Of a stretch of DNA of 7,136 bases, positions 5,083 to 7,136 are shown piece after piece. Where the stretch lies: assembly GCA_028293265.1 (NCBI GenBank), contig JAQGPB010000535.1:1-7136 (forward strand), given 5' to 3'. A program made the translations under genes and the position numbers. Positions within the stretch are counted from its first letter, which is position 1; every line of letters starts with the position of its first letter. This stretch comes from Pedosphaera sp. GTDB lineage: Bacteria; Verrucomicrobiota; Verrucomicrobiae; Limisphaerales; Pedosphaeraceae. A model generated the notes under the pieces. That model saw only the letters and a list, made by a program, of their open reading frames with translations. It ran no database searches and was not told the DNA's origin.

Positions 5083-6414
5083 ATGGGCCGCATTGAAGTA
5101 AAAGGCGTATTGGAACTGGACGGCGGCGGATGGGATCGCACAATTAACAAAGCTGCGCACCAAACGGAACATTTTGCCAATGAGTCATTGGGCGAGCTGA
5201 AGGGCATGATTGGCGCGGCATTCTCGGTTGGGGCCGTGGAAGAATTCATCCGTCAGGAAATTGAAGCAGTGGCCAGGATAAAGGATTTTAGCGAACAGAC
5301 GCAGCTTTCAACCGACGATGTTCAATTGTTTCAACGTGCTGCAAATCGTGCCGGATTAGAATTTGAAAATGTTGCAACTGCGCTTTCCAAATTCGGCAAG
5401 GCCAGAAAAGAAGCGGGTGAGCATGAAGGAGAAGCTTTGGCCAAGCTGGAAAAATACGGCATCACCTTGGCGGACGTTCGCAACGGAGCGTTAAAAAACG
5501 GTGATGCCTTCAGGCTCATGGGCGATGCTCTCCAAAGTATTGCACTGACCGAAGAAGGCCGCGAGGATTTGCGCGAGTTTTTTGGCAGCAAGGGCGGTGA
5601 CAAGATGGGGGCAGTTTTAAACCAGCTTGCTCACATGCCAAAAATTACCCTGATAGACCCCGAGCAGATTGAAAACATTGACCGGGCGGACAAGGCCCTG
5701 AAGGATTTATACGCGAACGCCAAGGCGATGGCAGCAAATCCAATTTCCAATCTGTCCCAAATGTTGACGGGGAAAAATCTGGAAGAAAAGCTGATGGGCT
5801 ACTCAAGGTTCATGGCTGAGAATCTTTCCCATCTGTCACCCGGAGGATCGCAGATGATAGGCATTGCCAAGATGGAGCATGACGAAATTCTAAAGGCGTT
5901 TCCGGGGCTTCAAAAATACCTTGGCTTGCCGACGCCAGCACCGGCGGCCGGCGCTGAAAAGCCAGGCGGGGCCAAATCTGACACCGCGCCTACAATCTTC
6001 AACTACAAAGAATCCAAAGCTCTTTGGGAGGAGTTACATAAAGCCGAACAGGAAAACCGCGAAGCCGGCCTAACTCACTCCGAAAAGATTTTACAACTCG
6101 AAAAAGACCGGCTGGAAATCATTCAGCGGATGAAGGGCGAAAAGAATGATGACCTGCTGAAAGACCAGATCAAACTTGTCCAGTTAGATACCAAGTTGAA
6201 GGAAGCGAATTTGAGCCATGTTCATCTCGGATTAAAACCCGGCGACTCACTTACTCGCACCGGGAATTTCCTCGGGCATTCCTCCAGTTCTATTGTCAGC
6301 ATTGGAGAGCATACAAATCGTTTACTAACTCAAATTCGCGACCGACTTCCCGGCCATGCTAACGGAGCATCGGGCGGCAATATGAATGGCACAACAAGCA
6401 TTCCCGCAATGTGA
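5083..6414 (+). CDS. Short tail tape-measure-like protein
   Basis: ATG 5083 begins a 443-residue, largely helical protein. Residues 55-110 (QEIEAVARIKDFSEQTQLSTDDVQLFQRAANRAGLEFENVATALSKF) match the hallmark N-terminal segment of many phage tape-measure proteins, with the D-S-E-Q-T ... L-Q-x-A-A-x-x-x-G-L-x-F pattern. Residues 284-299 are a Pro/Ala/Gly linker; 309-378 are a strongly charged coiled coil; 388-424 (DSLTRTGNFLGHSSSS...EHTNRLLTQIRDRL) resemble the C-terminal end seen in other such proteins. Tape measures fix tail length; at roughly 1.5 angstrom per residue, this would suit a short tail of about 65 nm. The protein is short for the family and has no clear membrane segment. No Shine-Dalgarno site precedes the AT-rich leader. 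Tail-tube and assembly-chaperone genes that normally precede it are missing. Fair confidence in the family, moderate in the role. Confidence 0.75.
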   Translation: MGRIEVKGVLELDGGGWDRTINKAAHQTEHFANESLGELKGMIGAAFSVGAVEEFIRQEIEAVARIKDFSEQTQLSTDDVQLFQRAANRAGLEFENVATALSKFGKARKEAGEHEGEALAKLEKYGITLADVRNGALKNGDAFRLMGDALQSIALTEEGREDLREFFGSKGGDKMGAVLNQLAHMPKITLIDPEQIENIDRADKALKDLYANAKAMAANPISNLSQMLTGKNLEEKLMGYSRFMAENLSHLSPGGSQMIGIAKMEHDEILKAFPGLQKYLGLPTPAPAAGAEKPGGAKSDTAPTIFNYKESKALWEELHKAEQENREAGLTHSEKILQLEKDRLEIIQRMKGEKNDDLLKDQIKLVQLDTKLKEANLSHVHLGLKPGDSLTRTGNFLGHSSSSIVSIGEHTNRLLTQIRDRLPGHANGASGGNMNGTTSIPAM

Positions 6415-6416
6415 CC

Positions 6417-6647
6417 ATGAAATTTATCCTCAAAATCACCGGTGCCTTTTTCTTCGCGCGTCAGCTTGTCCGCGTCTTTCGCAGCGAGCGCGGGCCGGTC
6501 TGGAAGCGGGCCAAAAAGTCATGGGCAATTGTGTGCCTGGCCAAAGAGCAGGTGGACATGAAATATTGGCTTTTGAAGATGCAGCCCAAATGGGAGGCCG
6601 AGCGCATAGATCGTTTGAAACACCCGGAGAAGTATCGGGGCAAATAA
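6417..6647 (+). CDS. Small basic protein coupled to tape-measure gene
   Basis: The frame opens at GTG 6411, overlapping the tape-measure stop as GTGA, or at ATG 6417; I chose the ATG, giving 76 residues, but coupling through the GTG is quite possible. The protein is basic. Residues 1-22 (KFILKITGAFFFARQLVRVF) form an amphipathic or short hydrophobic helix, too short and too charged for a sure membrane span. The rest is helical and rich in Lys, Trp and Glu (VWKRAKKSWAIVC, MKYWLLKMQPKWEAERIDRLKHPEKYRGK). No family is recognised. Its place right after the tape measure suggests a tail-associated or small membrane protein, without support beyond position. It is the last gene on the plus strand; four bases later begins the stem of a terminator serving the opposite strand. 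Confidence 0.6.
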   Translation: MKFILKITGAFFFARQLVRVFRSERGPVWKRAKKSWAIVCLAKEQVDMKYWLLKMQPKWEAERIDRLKHPEKYRGK

Positions 6648-6677
6648 AAAACCCCGCCAGAGTGACCCCGGCGGGGT
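6641..6677 (-). terminator. Rho-independent terminator for minus-strand gene
   Basis: On the minus strand an 8-bp GC-rich stem ACCCCGCC/GGCGGGGT (6670-6677 and 6651-6658) with an 11-base loop is followed by TTTTTATTTG. It lies 18 bases after the stop of the minus-strand gene 6696-6905. On the plus strand no T tract follows the stem, so it works mainly for the minus gene, although it also stands just after the plus-strand operon. Confidence 0.85.
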
Positions 6678-6695
6678 GTGAACCCGGTTCACAAA

Positions 6696-6905
6696 TCAGC
6701 ATCCCTTGGTCTTTGCGACCTCGAAATCATACCTCGTTTCCGCAAAATTCAGAACGATTTGGACGTTTTCCGTAACATGCTGTCGGATGAATTGCAGCGC
6801 ATCAACGCCGGACGGAAACGCGCAGGCACGTTCCGGCTCCCGCACCCAGCCCGCGTCCCCGGCGAAATATTCATAGGTATCGCAATTTTGAATCAGCACT
6901 CTCAC
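6696..6905 (-). CDS. Small conserved-looking protein, unknown function
   Basis: Minus-strand GTG at 6905 gives 69 residues. It is preferred because GAGG stands eight bases upstream and the longer frame from ATG 6968 would start inside the loop of a terminator. The product, MRVLIQNCDTYEYFAGDAGWV ... ALQFIRQHVTENVQIVLNFAETRYDFEV, has a beta-alpha-beta appearance. It looks like a small family I associate with Verrucomicrobiota (V/IQ-D start, aromatic-G-x-G/A-x-W, ALxF, N/VxVVLxF, RYD), but I cannot name it. Base 6678-6953 on the opposite strand is also open; terminators on both sides of this gene in minus orientation and its protein-like composition favour the minus strand. Its own promoter must lie in the ~45 bases before it, or expression relies on read-through. 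Probably host or lysogeny cargo rather than phage structure. Confidence 0.68.
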   Translation of the reverse strand: MRVLIQNCDTYEYFAGDAGWVREPERACAFPSGVDALQFIRQHVTENVQIVLNFAETRYDFEVAKTKGC

Positions 6906-6949
6906 ACAACCAACCTCGACGCAGATCAGGGAAGCGCAAGGCACCCAAA

Positions 6950-6981
6950 ATAAAAAGGCCAGCCCCATGTCGAGGCTGGCC
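6950..6981 (-). terminator. Rho-independent terminator between minus-strand genes
   Basis: On the minus strand, GGCCAGCC (6974-6981) pairs with GGCTGGCC (6957-6964) around a nine-base loop, followed by TTTTTATTTT. It lies 17 bases after the stop of the 26-residue ORF and so ends that unit. The ATG at 6968 sits in the loop and is not used as a gene start. Confidence 0.88.
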
Positions 6982-6998
6982 GTGAGTGAGGGACGGGG

Positions 6999-7079
6999 TT
7001 AATTCCATCGAGACGGCGGCGGATCGATGAATTCCACCTCGCTCATTCTGGCAATAATCTTAATGGTTTTGGTGCTCAT
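6999..7079 (-). CDS. Possible 26-residue small protein
   Basis: ATG at 7079 overlaps the stop of the upstream minus-strand gene by four bases (ATGA), with AAAAGG seven bases upstream. The peptide MSTKTIKIIARMSEVEFIDP ... PPSRWN ends at TAA, just before a strong terminator. The stop-start overlap, the ribosome site and the terminator speak for a real gene; the length and lack of any recognised family speak against. Nothing can be said of function. Confidence 0.5.
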   Translation of the reverse strand: MSTKTIKIIARMSEVEFIDPPPSRWN

Positions 7080-7136
7080 CGGGCGGCCTTTTCTTCTGGC
7101 AGACCCTTAGCGACCATCGAGAGCCATCGAATAATC
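7076..7136 (-). CDS. 3' end of an unidentified gene, partial
   Basis: On the minus strand, the frame IIRWLSMVAKGLPEEKAAR followed by TGA is open to the window edge, so the gene starts beyond base 7136. Nineteen residues are too few to identify it. The ATGA overlap with the next small ORF suggests a short operon running leftwards to the terminator at 6950-6981. Confidence 0.45.
   Translation of the reverse strand, partial: IIRWLSMVAKGLPEEKAAR

Noticed and set aside
6386..6775. 129-residue open frame on the plus strand
   Set aside because: Overlaps the tape measure's end and the 76-residue gene in another frame, runs through a terminator and reads as low-quality protein.
6678..6953. 91-residue open frame on the plus strand
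   Set aside because: Opposite the better supported minus-strand gene, which has a ribosome site and terminators in its own orientation; starts inside the terminator stem region.
6906..6968. Longer start (ATG 6968) for the 69-residue minus-strand gene, with a hydrophobic signal-like N-terminus
   Set aside because: The ATG is in the loop of a rho-independent terminator and the apparent hydrophobic segment is encoded by its stem and T tract; GTG 6905 has a ribosome site.

Overview
The window looks like part of a prophage or phage-derived island in a bacterium of moderate GC content. The style of several small proteins recalls Verrucomicrobiota (Pedosphaera-like soil lineages). That host assignment is an impression from memory, not a computed result. 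Evidence for phage origin is strong: a prohead protease-major capsid protein fusion, a short tape-measure-like protein, a Toprim-domain protein typical of phage genomes and several small helix-turn-helix proteins. No tRNA, rRNA, insertion sequence or CRISPR array was seen.

Region 1 (1-1329, plus strand): the C-terminal part of a Spo11/TopoVI-A-like Toprim protein overlaps by GTGA a winged-helix DNA-binding protein of the phage replication-initiator type. A ~100-base patch follows with three copies of a 15-base repeat, two of them in perfect hairpins, and then a 52-residue double-CxxC (zinc-ribbon-like) protein. The patch is a candidate origin or regulatory site. The winged-helix gene ends at CCC-TAA after a run of five C, so a +1 shift there would join it to the next frame.

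Region 2 (1322-2968, plus): a 198-residue helix-turn-helix protein, a ~200-base leader-like gap, a 185-residue DUF3102-like protein and an 80-residue helix-turn-helix protein. The two helix-turn-helix proteins resemble each other. They sit where a terminase small subunit might be expected, but no large terminase or portal gene follows.

Region 3 (2973-6647, plus): a protease-capsid fusion with an unusually short linker, a 131-residue protein, a gap with two mutually exclusive hairpins, a 443-residue tape-measure-like protein and a 76-residue basic protein coupled to it. Recognisable connector, tail-tube, portal and terminase genes are absent. The structural set is therefore very compact, which suggests a satellite, a rearranged prophage or a domesticated particle.

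Region 4 (6648-7136, minus): a convergent block with the end of an unidentified gene, an overlapping 26-residue ORF, a strong terminator, a 69-residue protein and a second strong terminator. That last terminator sits against the end of the plus-strand phage module and marks its right edge.
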